A stretch of DNA of 44,985 bases from Parachlamydiales bacterium (GCA_020051075.1 JAGVJP010000122.1:1-44985); one strand, 5' to 3'. Counted from the stretch's first letter, positions 35,380 through 44,119 are shown. Translations and numbers: made by a program. The notes: generated by a model not told the origin, from the letters alone.

Positions 35380-35646
35380 TTGTTTACCCCTCACGGCGTT
35401 TTTTGTTTCGGAAAAGATAACCGATTATGATAGGAAAATGATGAAGAATTTTTTAAGAACAGGTAAAGAGATTTATCAAATTAAAACTTAATCTTACATA
35501 ACATATATTGTGCGACAACATTGCTATTTAACACATATACAAATTCATTTCATATGCTATAAAAATTCTATTAATTTTTGTTTTCAATAAAATATGCCCA
35601 AGGAGTATGCTGATGTCAAGAAAATTGTAGATGAGTAGGTATACTT

Positions 35647-36963
35647 ATGAAAGAATATATCGAGTCAAAACAGACGGTAGAACTCATAAGAGAGATTGCA
35701 GACAGAATGCGCAATCCAGACAAAGTGCGCGATGCCATGCTAAACCCATCCAACTGCAACCCTTCTCCCCTATTCGTCAGGCCGGAATGGGAAGAGCTTT
35801 CCACCTCTGCAGGCTATCCAGGAATGCTTCCCCTCTATTCCGAACTCGATCAGCTCCATCCCAACGAAGGGTGGGATGAAACGGTCCACCAGTATGTCCT
35901 GAAGATAAAAGAAGTCATTGAATTAAACGGATTAAATCAAATAAGCCTCTTTGATGGTTCTGCAGGGATATGTTTCTATATTCAACTAGCCTCTAGAGGC
36001 AGTACACGCTATCAAAAATTAATTAAGACCTTGAACCAACACCTCTCCAAACGTGTTGAAACAACGCTGTTGTCGACGTTAAGAAGCAATATGAAGTCGA
36101 TGAAGACCGGCCCTTCCTTCCTTTTCAATCTGGTCTACGGCATTTCAGGGATAGGGATCTACCTCTTAAAAAATCAACAAACAGAGAACTTTGCCTATTT
36201 GCTCGGTGAAATATTAGACCTCCTCGTGTTATTGACCTATCCCTCAGTGATCGATGGGAAAGAGGTTCCCGGTTGGTGCTATCTCCATCCAAATCAAACG
36301 ATAGAGAACTTTCACTATGATCTAGGCATAGGTTATGGTATTTCTGGAGTGCTCGCTTTTTTATCCATTGCGTTGCAAAAAGGCGTTTTCACAAAAGGAC
36401 AGGAAGCCGCGATTGAGAAAATCTCCCATTGGCTCATGGAGAGGTTTTCCTTCAACGATGGAATCGTCGCATTGAACAACCGCTTTGATGGGGAGCAAGT
36501 CCCTGAACTCTCTCCGCCTAAACATAATTGGTGCCATGGGCTCATCGGGGTATCTAGAAGCCTTTATCTCGCTGGACAAGCATTAAGAAATGAGAAGATC
36601 AAAGCCTTTGCAACGAAAGCCTATACAGATTTCTTGAGCGGGGAAGGGAGTGAGTTATTTCCATTGAGCCCGAATATTTCATTTGGCACCTCCGGATTTT
36701 TACTGACAACGCAGGCGATGGCAAAAGATACAGGCTCTCCATTCCTCAAAGATAAAGTCTCTATTCTCAAAGAGCACCTATTGAAAAGCTATCAGCCAGA
36801 ACACCTATTTGGATTTAGGGATGTCGAACCGACGAAGGGAGGAGATCATGCAGAAATTGATCGCGCTGGCTTTTTATACGGTTCTGCAGGGATATTGCTG
36901 ACACTGCTGAATTTAGAGACGGATGCACGCGATTGGTCAAGTCCTTTGCTCATCGACGCATAA
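35647..36963 (+). CDS. LanC-like protein with degenerate zinc site
   Basis: A 438-residue protein with the repeated Gly-containing turns of the LanC alpha/alpha-toroid: LFDGSAGICFYI, VYGISGIGIYLL, GIGYGISGVLAFL, WCHGLIGVSRSL, ISFGTSGFLL and FLYGSAGILLTLL. In lantibiotic cyclases such as NisC the zinc ligands are a Cys in WCYGxPG and the Cys-His of the next CHG motif. Here C296 is present, but the CHG site is S345-F346-G347, and the catalytic His of the third turn is Y230. It therefore should not bind zinc in the normal way. No LanB/LanM gene or precursor peptide is nearby. The start at 35647 follows TAGGT; a five-codon frame (ATGTCAAGAAAATTG, then stop) precedes it. Confidence 0.85.
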   Translation: MKEYIESKQTVELIREIADRMRNPDKVRDAMLNPSNCNPSPLFVRPEWEELSTSAGYPGMLPLYSELDQLHPNEGWDETVHQYVLKIKEVIELNGLNQISLFDGSAGICFYIQLASRGSTRYQKLIKTLNQHLSKRVETTLLSTLRSNMKSMKTGPSFLFNLVYGISGIGIYLLKNQQTENFAYLLGEILDLLVLLTYPSVIDGKEVPGWCYLHPNQTIENFHYDLGIGYGISGVLAFLSIALQKGVFTKGQEAAIEKISHWLMERFSFNDGIVALNNRFDGEQVPELSPPKHNWCHGLIGVSRSLYLAGQALRNEKIKAFATKAYTDFLSGEGSELFPLSPNISFGTSGFLLTTQAMAKDTGSPFLKDKVSILKEHLLKSYQPEHLFGFRDVEPTKGGDHAEIDRAGFLYGSAGILLTLLNLETDARDWSSPLLIDA

Positions 36964-36968
36964 TCTCT

Positions 36969-36996
36969 TTGACAAAATCGTCACAATCCCTATACT
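36969..36996 (+). promoter_or_regulatory. Housekeeping promoter of tRNA-Leu
   Basis: TTGACA at 36969-36974 and TATACT at 36991-36996, 16 bases apart, lie just behind the lanC-like stop codon and about 30 bases before the tRNA. Confidence 0.75.
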
Positions 36997-37027
36997 TTCT
37001 TACGATTAGCGTAGTGTTGCATTCAAT

Positions 37028-37110
37028 GCCGATGTGGCGAAATGGTAGACGCGGTAGACTCAAAATCTACTTCTAGCAATAGAGTGCTGGTTCGAGTCCG
37101 GTCATCGGCA
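37028..37110 (+). tRNA. tRNA-Leu (anticodon CAA)
   Basis: An 83-base class II tRNA. The acceptor arms GCCGATG/CATCGGC pair fully with discriminator A, and the D-arm is TGGCGAAATGGTAGACGCGG. The anticodon stem GTAGA/TCTAC encloses CTCAAAA, so the anticodon is CAA for UUG codons. A long variable arm follows, and the T-arm holds GGTTCGAGTCC. The genomic sequence carries no CCA end. A consensus promoter lies upstream and an intrinsic terminator five bases downstream. Confidence 0.97.
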
Positions 37111-37115
37111 ATTCA

Positions 37116-37155
37116 CCGGACAAACTCTCTTCAAAGAGAATTTGTCCGGTTTTTT
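37116..37155 (+). terminator. Intrinsic terminator of tRNA-Leu
   Basis: The stem CCGGACAAA/TTTGTCCGG with inner TCTCT/AGAGA is followed by six T residues. Confidence 0.9.
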
Positions 37156-37295
37156 CATTTTCTGACATCTTGTTTTTCTATAAGATAATTGCAAACACAG
37201 GGTTCAACGGAGTGGTTCGATAACTATCTTTCCGAAAATACAATTTTGCAGGGAACATCGACCGAGCCATTTCTGCTTAATCTCAATCGAAGCGT

Positions 37296-37823
37296 TCATA
37301 ATGAAAAGCTCCCATTGCTTATAGAAGTAAATGCACGGACAATTTCCAGGGCAGTCAATTTATCAGAATTATCAAGCTCAAGATCCCAATCAAAGGTTGC
37401 TCTTACTGCATTTTCATTAATCTTTTTTAATAACACCTCAGAAACATATATGTGAGCATTTTGATCTCTACTTTTGACTCTTTCGTAACATATTTCCAAC
37501 GGTGCATAAATCCTTATCAGCTTGACGTTAAACTTACCTCGAAGCCTGGCAAGTACACTATGCAGATATGGGTGTGCCCCAGTTGATTCAAAGCTGACAG
37601 CATTATGGATCTTTAAAATTTCATCGATTGCAGCTTCTTCCTGATGAAAGCCTTCCTGGATAAGTTTTTCACCTTTCAGTTTTGATTTTGGGATGTTCGC
37701 TAGCCCTAATTTTTCTACTGATAAAAATTTCAGACCAATCTCTTTCTCCAGCAAAGACCCGATATAGGTTTTACCGCTACCTTTTGGTCCAATGAGAACA
37801 TATACTGTTTTTAACATATTCAT
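37296..37823 (-). CDS. Small P-loop kinase, shikimate-kinase/AAA_33-like
   Basis: A 175-residue nucleotide-binding protein. VYVLIGPKGSGKTYIG at residues about 6-20 is a Walker A motif. The rest has the plan of shikimate/gluconate-kinase-like enzymes with FESTGAHPYLHSVLARL and a helix ending in YERVKSRD, a typical lid Arg region. The substrate is not evident; such proteins phosphorylate small metabolites or nucleosides. ATG 37823 and ATG 37817 are both possible; only GGA stands upstream. It is not closely linked to the tRNA and precedes the hydrolase gene's end by about 90 bases downstream on the same strand. Confidence 0.7.
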   Translation of the reverse strand: MNMLKTVYVLIGPKGSGKTYIGSLLEKEIGLKFLSVEKLGLANIPKSKLKGEKLIQEGFHQEEAAIDEILKIHNAVSFESTGAHPYLHSVLARLRGKFNVKLIRIYAPLEICYERVKSRDQNAHIYVSEVLLKKINENAVRATFDWDLELDNSDKLTALEIVRAFTSISNGSFSL

Positions 37824-37909
37824 TTTTCCATTTAGAAAGCTATATCCATAGTGAGTGACAATGATTCCATGGTCAGCGTGAAACATGGCCGGTTTTTGAA
37901 GCATGATGT

Positions 37910-39043
37910 TCAGTTAGTGATTTCCAAAATCCAACCTGATAGGGTATCTAAAACTACAGGTGCAATAGTTTCTTCAATTTTCCCATACTCTAAAATAGAT
38001 CCAGATTCACATGTTTGAAATAGATGGTTCAGTTTTGGAAATTCAATAATCCTATAATTTCGGTTCCCAGCCTCTTCAAGAATTTTGGCGATGACAGGAA
38101 GATTTTGTTTTGAAGGAACTTGTGAATCGAGTTCGCCATTGATGACCAAAACAGGAATCTTAAGATGCTTTAATGAGGTTATTGGATCATAAGTCAAAAA
38201 ATATCGGAACCATTTTGAGTTGCAACGCTTAATTTGGGCTTCCATGACCTCAGCACTTGCTTGTTGCTCCTCTTTGGGTAAATTGTCTAACTGTTTTGCG
38301 ACAATTTCTCGTAGCAGTTTCTCAGCTTTTTCAAGATCAGATTCATTTTTGATTACAGACAACACTTGCTTCTGAAAATCAAGTTGATGACTTATCTGTT
38401 CTTCAGTAACTCCCATCGCACGAGAAATCAGAGCTTCTTGCGCATAAAGAGTTGCTTCACCGGTTACGCCACCTCCTGCCATTAACACGATAAAAGCGAC
38501 ATCATTCGATTTAACCGCTACCATTGGAGCAATCAGCCCCCCTTCACTATGACCAATCAAACCTATCTGTTCTGCATCAACTTCATTCCGAATTTTCAAA
38601 TATTCGACACCAGCCAATACGTCAGCAGCAAAATCTTCACTAGTCGAAACGTCGTAATTTCCCGTGGATTGCCCAACCCCACGCTTATCTACGCGTAATA
38701 CTGCAAAACCTTGTTTTGTAAGATGGTCAGCTAGGACCAAAAAAGGCTTGTGTCCAAATATGGTTTCATTACGATCATTTGGGCCAGAGCCAGCAATGAG
38801 TAAAACTGCAGGAGATGGCTTTCCTGTCCTGGGAAGAGTTAAAGTACCGGCCAAAGTTACGTCTGCAGTTATGTTAGAGTATTTAACTTCTTCTTCATCG
38901 TAAGGAATGGCGCCTGTTGGCTCCTGAGGACGTAAAGGCACAGAAACCGCTAATCTTCCTTCTTCTCTCGCAGAAATCTCTTGAGGTAATTCATTTGAAG
39001 CAGCAGCTAACAGGCTGAGTACAGTAAATAAATGCTTAATCAC
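37910..39043 (-). CDS. Exported alpha/beta hydrolase
   Basis: A 377-residue hydrolase. GTG 39043 follows GAGG and opens with a signal-peptide-like segment (IKHLFTVLSLLAAASN); an upstream frame to 39142 has no such logic. The oxyanion region VLLIAGSGPNDRNE is followed by RVDKRGVGQSTG, then the nucleophile elbow GHSEGG with S166, the acid in VINGELDSQVP and the His in LNHLFQ. It belongs to the peptidase-S9/serine aminopeptidase-like group of esterases often annotated as alpha/beta fold hydrolases. The likely location is periplasmic. Substrate unknown. Confidence 0.88.
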   Translation of the reverse strand: MIKHLFTVLSLLAAASNELPQEISAREEGRLAVSVPLRPQEPTGAIPYDEEEVKYSNITADVTLAGTLTLPRTGKPSPAVLLIAGSGPNDRNETIFGHKPFLVLADHLTKQGFAVLRVDKRGVGQSTGNYDVSTSEDFAADVLAGVEYLKIRNEVDAEQIGLIGHSEGGLIAPMVAVKSNDVAFIVLMAGGGVTGEATLYAQEALISRAMGVTEEQISHQLDFQKQVLSVIKNESDLEKAEKLLREIVAKQLDNLPKEEQQASAEVMEAQIKRCNSKWFRYFLTYDPITSLKHLKIPVLVINGELDSQVPSKQNLPVIAKILEEAGNRNYRIIEFPKLNHLFQTCESGSILEYGKIEETIAPVVLDTLSGWILEITN

Positions 39044-39174
39044 CTGAGTCCTCGTTTTATTTTCTAGTATATCCAGAAAGCTAAAAGATGTGATAGCAGA
39101 TTCTAAGAAAGGAGACCTTGGGGACATGATCTCTGTCGCCAAGGTTCCAAGGTCGCTTAAGTCCCCTAGTTCAG

Positions 39175-40038
39175 TTAAATGTCGAACTGAACGCCTACAG
39201 CAAATGCATTGTAGCTAACATTTTTCACTTTCACGTTCCAGGGCGACGTAGGGACGTGAGTTTTGTAGTTCGTTGATCCAAAAATAAAGTTGCTGGAATC
39301 AACATAGAGGTAACGATACTCCGCAAAAACATGGAGATTATGACAGAAACAGAATAATTGACCGAAATTGAAGCGCAGACCAGCCTTGGCTTGAGCTGCA
39401 AACGTCCAAGTGGAGTCATTCCGATTAGAATTGAAATGGTTTACGCCTTTTTCTGTCGGCTCCACTTGTAAAGAATCAGCCTTATGAAGTGATACGCGTG
39501 TCGCACCAATGCCGCCCCCTACATAAGGAGAAAATCCACAAAAACAGTCACTATTTACCGCCAACACTATGTTAGCGAGTATGAAATTCGAGTTCATATG
39601 AAAGGAATCTACAAAGTCGTGCTCAGGCAAACCAACCACTGTTTGGTTGATGAGGTGTCCCTTTTTGCTGTGACTAAAATAGAAGTATTCCAACTCTACT
39701 GCTGGAGCTATAGACCAGCATGAACACAACGGTCTAGTCCATTCATATCCAATTTGTCCTCCACCGAAACCTGTCGAAGTTTCCTTTAAATGCCCCTCAG
39801 CAATGATAGGTAAGGGACCTATTGAATCAAGTTCAGAAAAAAATGCAGTTCCGTATTGACTCACTTCATTGGTGTTTGAGTAGACCCCTCCACCAAATCC
39901 ACCAATATAAAATCTGTTACATGAAGGTTGCTCGCAGCACCCCCACGAGGGTTGCTCGCAGCACTCCCATGCCGTTAACGAGGAATTCATTGCACATACA
40001 AGTGCAAATAAGACCGCAAGACGACTTAAATTAAACAT
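39175..40038 (-). CDS. Outer-membrane beta-barrel protein
   Basis: A 287-residue protein with a signal peptide (MFNLSRLAVLFALVCAMNSS). A Cys-rich duplicated start (WECCEQPSWGCCEQPS) may allow disulfide cross-linking, as in the chlamydial envelope. Alternating aromatic strands follow, such as FGGGQIGYEWTRPL, LHVFAEYRYLYVDSS and the last strand AFAVGVQFDI. GGAG precedes ATG 40038; the longer frame to 40110 lacks a site. An 18-base near-palindromic pair (around 39156 and 40144, CTTAAGTCCCC type) brackets the gene. Exact transport or structural role unknown. Confidence 0.8.
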   Translation of the reverse strand: MFNLSRLAVLFALVCAMNSSLTAWECCEQPSWGCCEQPSCNRFYIGGFGGGVYSNTNEVSQYGTAFFSELDSIGPLPIIAEGHLKETSTGFGGGQIGYEWTRPLCSCWSIAPAVELEYFYFSHSKKGHLINQTVVGLPEHDFVDSFHMNSNFILANIVLAVNSDCFCGFSPYVGGGIGATRVSLHKADSLQVEPTEKGVNHFNSNRNDSTWTFAAQAKAGLRFNFGQLFCFCHNLHVFAEYRYLYVDSSNFIFGSTNYKTHVPTSPWNVKVKNVSYNAFAVGVQFDI

Positions 40039-40193
40039 ATTTTTCTCCAAATTTTGATGATATGTAACAAAATTTTGAACGTACTTGGTTTTCAAATTAT
40101 TTTTCCACATTTTTTTTACACCCTATGTGAAGAGAGGGACGATGGGGACTTAAGCAACCATTCGGTTTTTTTATTAACCTGAGTTTTGAATTT

Positions 40194-41285
40194 TTATTGA
40201 TTTTCTAGCCAATCAAGAGCAGGTTGTGGAGCTCCCATATATTTTTCAATAATCTCTGAAATGAGAATCAGCCCATTTGAGCCATTCGTAAAGATAATCA
40301 TCGCATTATTGCTATTTTTAGATCCTAAAATAAAGCTTTTAAATCCTCCATTATCCCCCCAATGCCAAAATGAATTTCCCATTTCAGTGCACTGAATTCC
40401 CCATCCCAAACTCCACGAGACTGAATTTGAGAGTTGTCCTGTAAAGTTCTCAATAGAATTAGTGCTGCCTTCCTGCACTTGAATTTGAGGCCGGAGCATT
40501 TCATTAATGGTTTTTGAATTCAAAACCATTCCTTTTAAGATAGCTATAACAAATTTTGCATAATCTAATGGAGTGGTGTGCATTGTAAAGGCAGCATTTT
40601 GAGGGATGTCTCTTTGGTTTTCAATGGGGTTACCATCAGAATTGTGACCATTAGCTTTTTTACTATCATTCGTCCATATGAAAGAACTCTGTGTCATTCC
40701 TAGAGGGATAAAAACATTTTTCTGCATGTATTCTTCTAAAGATAATCCGGAGATATGTTCTACAACCTTCTGCAAATACAGAAAACCCTCTCCTGAATAA
40801 CTGAATCTTTCACCAGGCTGGAAATGGATTTTTAAAGATTCCTTTTTGGACCTCCAATTGGGAAAGCCACTAGTGTGCATTAGAACCATTCTTGCTGTGA
40901 TAGAATTGATCCTTTGATCATTTGTAATATCGGAATAACACAGATATTCAGTAAGGGGTTTGTCTAAATCTAATTTGCCATCTTCCACTAATGTTAAAAT
41001 TCCATAAGTAAAGGCCGGTTTGCTAAGAGAAGCAGCTTCAAATATTGTATTCTTATCGATCAGATCTGTTTTCTGAGTGTTTTTTAACCCCAACTCCATA
41101 TGCGCAATAATTTCAGCATTTTCAATCATTACAAGAGAGAGTCCTGGCACTTTCTTTTCTCTCATTAACGCTTCAAGTTCACTTCTGGAAGGGGCGTTTT
41201 GTGCTGCATTCATTTGATTACCTGCTAAAAATAGAATAATTACAAAAACGAATATGATCATCCTGAACGACATCTTGTACAACAT
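40194..41285 (-). CDS. Exported serine hydrolase, class C beta-lactamase/CubicO family
   Basis: A 363-residue protein with an N-terminal export signal (MIIFVFVIILFLAGN). Family motifs are present: S86-L-S-K89 in the SxxK position, YSGEGFLYLQ in the YxN position and HWGDNGGF near the C-terminus in place of KTG. It opens with ELEALMREKKVPGLSLVMIE, typical of this family. Members are beta-lactamases, D-aminopeptidases or esterases; the altered YxN (Tyr-Ser-Gly) makes a true lactamase less likely. ATG 41285 is preceded by GGGAG; another Met five codons later is possible. Confidence 0.88.
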   Translation of the reverse strand: MLYKMSFRMIIFVFVIILFLAGNQMNAAQNAPSRSELEALMREKKVPGLSLVMIENAEIIAHMELGLKNTQKTDLIDKNTIFEAASLSKPAFTYGILTLVEDGKLDLDKPLTEYLCYSDITNDQRINSITARMVLMHTSGFPNWRSKKESLKIHFQPGERFSYSGEGFLYLQKVVEHISGLSLEEYMQKNVFIPLGMTQSSFIWTNDSKKANGHNSDGNPIENQRDIPQNAAFTMHTTPLDYAKFVIAILKGMVLNSKTINEMLRPQIQVQEGSTNSIENFTGQLSNSVSWSLGWGIQCTEMGNSFWHWGDNGGFKSFILGSKNSNNAMIIFTNGSNGLILISEIIEKYMGAPQPALDWLENQ

Positions 41286-41506
41286 ATGTCTCCCAGCGCT
41301 GGACTCTTGCATCTCCAACTGTTAAATAGTTGGCAAAAGCGGCTTGAGCTATTCCAAGCACAACGCAATATAAAGTCAATACCACAGATGCTCTTTCTAC
41401 CCATCAAGAATTTTTTTGTTTGTTGATTTTAAACTTTTCCCCATTCAAAATATTTTCTTCTTTCTGGTTCACTTGCACCCTCATTCTTCCAGGATAATTT
41501 TCATCA

Positions 41507-42112
41507 TTGCTTTGTCTTGTATGCCTGCTGTGGGTGGCCACCAATGAATCAAAACTCAAGTTCATTGGAGGTCAAGACAACGATTCTGTGTACGCTGCAT
41601 TCGTTTCTCGCAGAGGAACAGTGAAACCCATTTCTAACCTTCCCCAAGGAATTCTCTATAGTGTTGCTATCAATGCCTCGGGATCAGCAATCATGGGAGG
41701 GACCTCATTGACTCTTCCTTATGCCGCCTTCGTCTCTCGGAGAGGTCGTGTCACTACCATACAAAACCTCCCCTCTACAAAGGGAATTATTTATACCAGT
41801 GTCATCAATGACTCTGGGACGGGACTCATTGCCGGGTTCTCTTCATCAGGCCCTTTCGGCGCCTTCGTCGCCCCAGATGGCTCCTTGACGCCACTGAAAG
41901 GTCTGCCCACTGGCGACGGTTTTTTAGATGGTGCTGTCATCAATGCTGCCGGATTTGGACTTGTTGGAGGAAAATCTAATGGCGCCCCTTTCGCTGCTTT
42001 GGTTGATCCTAATGGGACTTTAACATATCTCAGCGGTCTCCCCACGAATGGTGCGATCGATACAATCTCTCTTGCTATGCTTGATCACCTTATCCTTAAA
42101 AATTCCCTTTAA
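41507..42112 (+). CDS. HAF-repeat protein, probably truncated remnant
   Basis: About 201 codons with four copies of a unit of some 42 residues: INASGSAIMGG, YAAFVSRRG, INDSGTGLIAGF, FGAFVAPDGSLTPLKGLP, INAAGFGLVGG. This is the extracellular HAF repeat found in long autotransporter-like proteins. Only a TTG (41507) can start it, no ribosome binding site is seen, and a signal-peptide-like stretch lies just upstream in another frame (IFIIALSCMPAVGG), suggesting a frameshift. It ends abruptly with no barrel domain. It may be a dead fragment of a larger gene. Confidence 0.55.
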   Translation: MLCLVCLLWVATNESKLKFIGGQDNDSVYAAFVSRRGTVKPISNLPQGILYSVAINASGSAIMGGTSLTLPYAAFVSRRGRVTTIQNLPSTKGIIYTSVINDSGTGLIAGFSSSGPFGAFVAPDGSLTPLKGLPTGDGFLDGAVINAAGFGLVGGKSNGAPFAALVDPNGTLTYLSGLPTNGAIDTISLAMLDHLILKNSL

Positions 42113-42114
42113 CA

Positions 42115-42149
42115 CTTTGCGCCTTTGCGTCTTCTTTGCGTTAAAAAAA
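42115..42149. repeat. CTTTGCGTCTTTGCGTTAAA repeat, copy 2
   Basis: CTTTGCGCCTTTGCGTCTTC followed by TTTGCGTTAAAAAAAGG, placed between convergent gene ends. Confidence 0.75.
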
Positions 42150-42170
42150 GGGGTAAGATTGTGAAAATTG

Positions 42171-42818
42171 TTACAATCTAATGAGACCAACTCTTGCAAC
42201 AATGATGGCAATTGATAAAGCAATTCCTCCCAAACCGATTGCTGTGTAACCTGTTAAATTTCTCAAATTACAGGCTTCCCAACCTGCTTGTAAATCTAGA
42301 GGAACACCTGGGTATTTCAGATGAGGATTCTCAGCCATTTTCTTTTGTGCTAAGCGACTCTTAATATGAGCTATGATTATCGTCAAAGCGGCGCCAATGG
42401 CTAAATAAGGAGCGAGTTGAGCTGCTGATATTTTTAAAGCTAATCCTGGACAAGGGGCTCTAGCAGCTAAAGCTAGGACAACACCTGCGATAACACATAC
42501 ATCCCATGTTGCAATCATTCCCCAGACTATAGCATTAAGGGTTGGATTTAATGTTCTAAGTATTCGCCTCTCTAATTCTCTCCCATCGGATCGATGGTTA
42601 TTAGTAAAATATTCTATGCAATCCCTGCATGCAAACATATCATTTGCAATTCCGTAAATCGCTCCTGTGAGAACGGTTAAACCGACAATTTTTACAGGCT
42701 CCCATCGAATAAAAACAGAACCTAATGCTAATCCTGTAGCAACCAAAGCTCTATAAACATCATTCTTATGCCGAGGATTAATAAAATCAATGTTATAAGT
42801 TAAATCGTTAACCAACAA
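42171..42818 (-). CDS. Multi-pass membrane protein of unknown function
   Basis: About 215 residues with at least four hydrophobic segments (ALVATGLALGSVFI, VGLTVLTGAIYGIAND, CVIAGVVLALAARA, AIGLGGIALSIAIIVARVGL) and a Cys pair in ACRDCIEYFT. The pattern YGIANDxxACRxCIEYFT recalls a family seen in environmental chlamydiae, but that is from memory. No ATG exists in the N-terminal part. TTG 42818 behind AGAGAGAAG is my choice; the frame is open to 42884. It may also start at ATT. The sequence is otherwise unassigned. Confidence 0.6.
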   Translation of the reverse strand: MLVNDLTYNIDFINPRHKNDVYRALVATGLALGSVFIRWEPVKIVGLTVLTGAIYGIANDMFACRDCIEYFTNNHRSDGRELERRILRTLNPTLNAIVWGMIATWDVCVIAGVVLALAARAPCPGLALKISAAQLAPYLAIGAALTIIIAHIKSRLAQKKMAENPHLKYPGVPLDLQAGWEACNLRNLTGYTAIGLGGIALSIAIIVARVGLIRL

Positions 42819-42932
42819 AGTAATTCTTCTCTCTATTTTATTTAAAATTAAAACTACTGTATCAAAAATAAAAATTAAACACAATAAATAACAATTAAAT
42901 TAATTAAAAAAATAATTATTAGATGAGTATTA

Positions 42933-43178
42933 TCATTTAAGTTCTGCACGAGCGATATGGATCTCCAACATATCGAGTTCATTTTCTAGATGCATTAAAA
43001 GCCGATCATCGACTTCATGCTGCGGGGCACATGGATCTTTTGTACCAACCCTACCAGAAGAACAGCAAATAGCAACAAAAAGAAAATGATTTCTGGATTT
43101 TCCATAGTTTCTCATTGCAATATGATTCAGCGCATATTGTAATTCAGGTGGTTGATGATCCAGATAGAGAAGAAACAT
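42933..43178 (-). CDS. Short hypothetical protein
   Basis: An 81-residue frame starting at ATG 43178 with AGG about 8 bases upstream. It contains RNYGKSRNHFLFVAICCSSG, two adjacent Cys residues and an acidic C-terminal helix (LLMHLENELDMLEIHI). No signal peptide or known domain is seen. Coding is plausible but not proven. Confidence 0.4.
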   Translation of the reverse strand: MFLLYLDHQPPELQYALNHIAMRNYGKSRNHFLFVAICCSSGRVGTKDPCAPQHEVDDRLLMHLENELDMLEIHIARAELK

Positions 43179-43278
43179 AAGTTAGCCTGATGCATATGCC
43201 TAACCCCCTCGCAATCTTCTTGGTCTAAAACTTCGAAAACACTAACATGAAATCTTAAACCAGCCTAAGGAGGGTCAT

Positions 43279-43488
43279 ATGAGCGTTAAAGATAGCAACG
43301 GGGCAGAGCTCAGTAACGGTGACAGTGTTACGGTGATTAAAGATTTGAAAGTGAAGGGTGCTTCTATGACCATCAAAAGAGGCACGCTATATAAAGACAT
43401 TCGTTTAACTGGTAATGATGAAGAAATCGAATGCGGCAAAGGGAGAAATACCATCGTATTGAAAACATGCTTTTTAAAGAAAGCTTAG
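43279..43488 (+). CDS. PhnA-domain protein (YjdM C-terminal type)
   Basis: A 69-residue protein of the PhnA family, with VKDSNGAELSNGDSVTVIKD, LKVKGASMTIKRGT and IRLTGNDEEIECG. It equals the C-terminal SH3-like part of YjdM/PhnA; the N-terminal zinc ribbon is absent. The old name alkylphosphonate protein is not backed by function. AAGGAGGG precedes the start at ideal spacing. It stands alone, with no phosphonate gene nearby. Confidence 0.93.
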   Translation: MSVKDSNGAELSNGDSVTVIKDLKVKGASMTIKRGTLYKDIRLTGNDEEIECGKGRNTIVLKTCFLKKA

Positions 43489-43515
43489 AACAAAAACTAT
43501 TCAACCCCCTTTTTT

Positions 43516-43543
43516 GTTTAACGCAAAGGCGCAAAAAGGCAAG
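43516..43543. repeat. CTTTGCGTCTTTGCGTTAAA repeat, copy 3, inverted
   Basis: TTTAACGCAAAGGCGCAAAA follows the phnA gene at a distance of about 25 bases. Confidence 0.7.
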
Positions 43544-43717
43544 AAGAGGATGGGAAAATCAAATATGTTTCGTTTTTTAGACTTTCTTTCATCCAGAATT
43601 GCTGGTCAACCTTGACTATTTTCTTCAGAAAAATTAAATGTACATTGGCGTCGCCCAATCATTTTTTGTACGCTAAGTTGGCTTAAGACAATTTCTATCA
43701 TAGGAAAATCGAAAAAT

Positions 43718-44119
43718 ATGAAAAACACACACTATTTGCTGAAATCGGGGATATTCATTTTTTGTGGGTTATTACACGCTAACCTTCAGGGAGAACAACC
43801 CACCTCGAAGGAAGCGGAGAAAGGTTCCTTAGTTCACCAAGGGACAAAAGTCGCCATTACAAATCCAGATGGCACTTCGGTCCAAATAGAGGCTGATGGG
43901 ACAAAAGTCATCACAGCTCCGAATCATACCACTGTTCGAATCAAGCCCGATGGGACAAAAATTATTCAAAATGCAGACGGTTCTTCGATTGAAAAAAGGG
44001 TTGACGGCACGAAAATCATAACAAAATCTGATGGCACTTCCATACAAATACAACCCGATGGATCAAAGAGCATTAAAGAAGCTGACGGCAAGATCATAGA
44101 ATTACAACCCGATTCCTAA
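43718..44119 (+). CDS. Exported TCP10/CPAP G-box-like repeat protein
   Basis: A 133-residue protein with a signal peptide (SGIFIFCGLLHANLQG). From about 45 onward there are four 18-residue repeats, each a pair of 9-residue strands: PDGTSVQIEADGTKVI, NHTTVRIKPDGTKII, ADGSSIEKRVDGTKII, SDGTSIQIQPDGSKSI. This is the periodic pattern of the TCP10_C/CPAP G-box domain, which builds a long free-standing single beta-sheet. Its last 18 bases overlap tail to tail with the end of the NTPase gene. Function unknown; probably an elongated extracytoplasmic protein. Confidence 0.75.
   Translation: MKNTHYLLKSGIFIFCGLLHANLQGEQPTSKEAEKGSLVHQGTKVAITNPDGTSVQIEADGTKVITAPNHTTVRIKPDGTKIIQNADGSSIEKRVDGTKIITKSDGTSIQIQPDGSKSIKEADGKIIELQPDS

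Noticed and set aside
35610..35646. Five-codon frame before the LanC-like gene as a lanthipeptide precursor
   Set aside because: It has no Cys, and is far too short to be a precursor; at most a leader peptide.
37189..37455. 88-codon plus-strand frame after the tRNA
   Set aside because: It overlaps the P-loop kinase gene on the other strand, lacks a ribosome binding site and has no recognisable domain.
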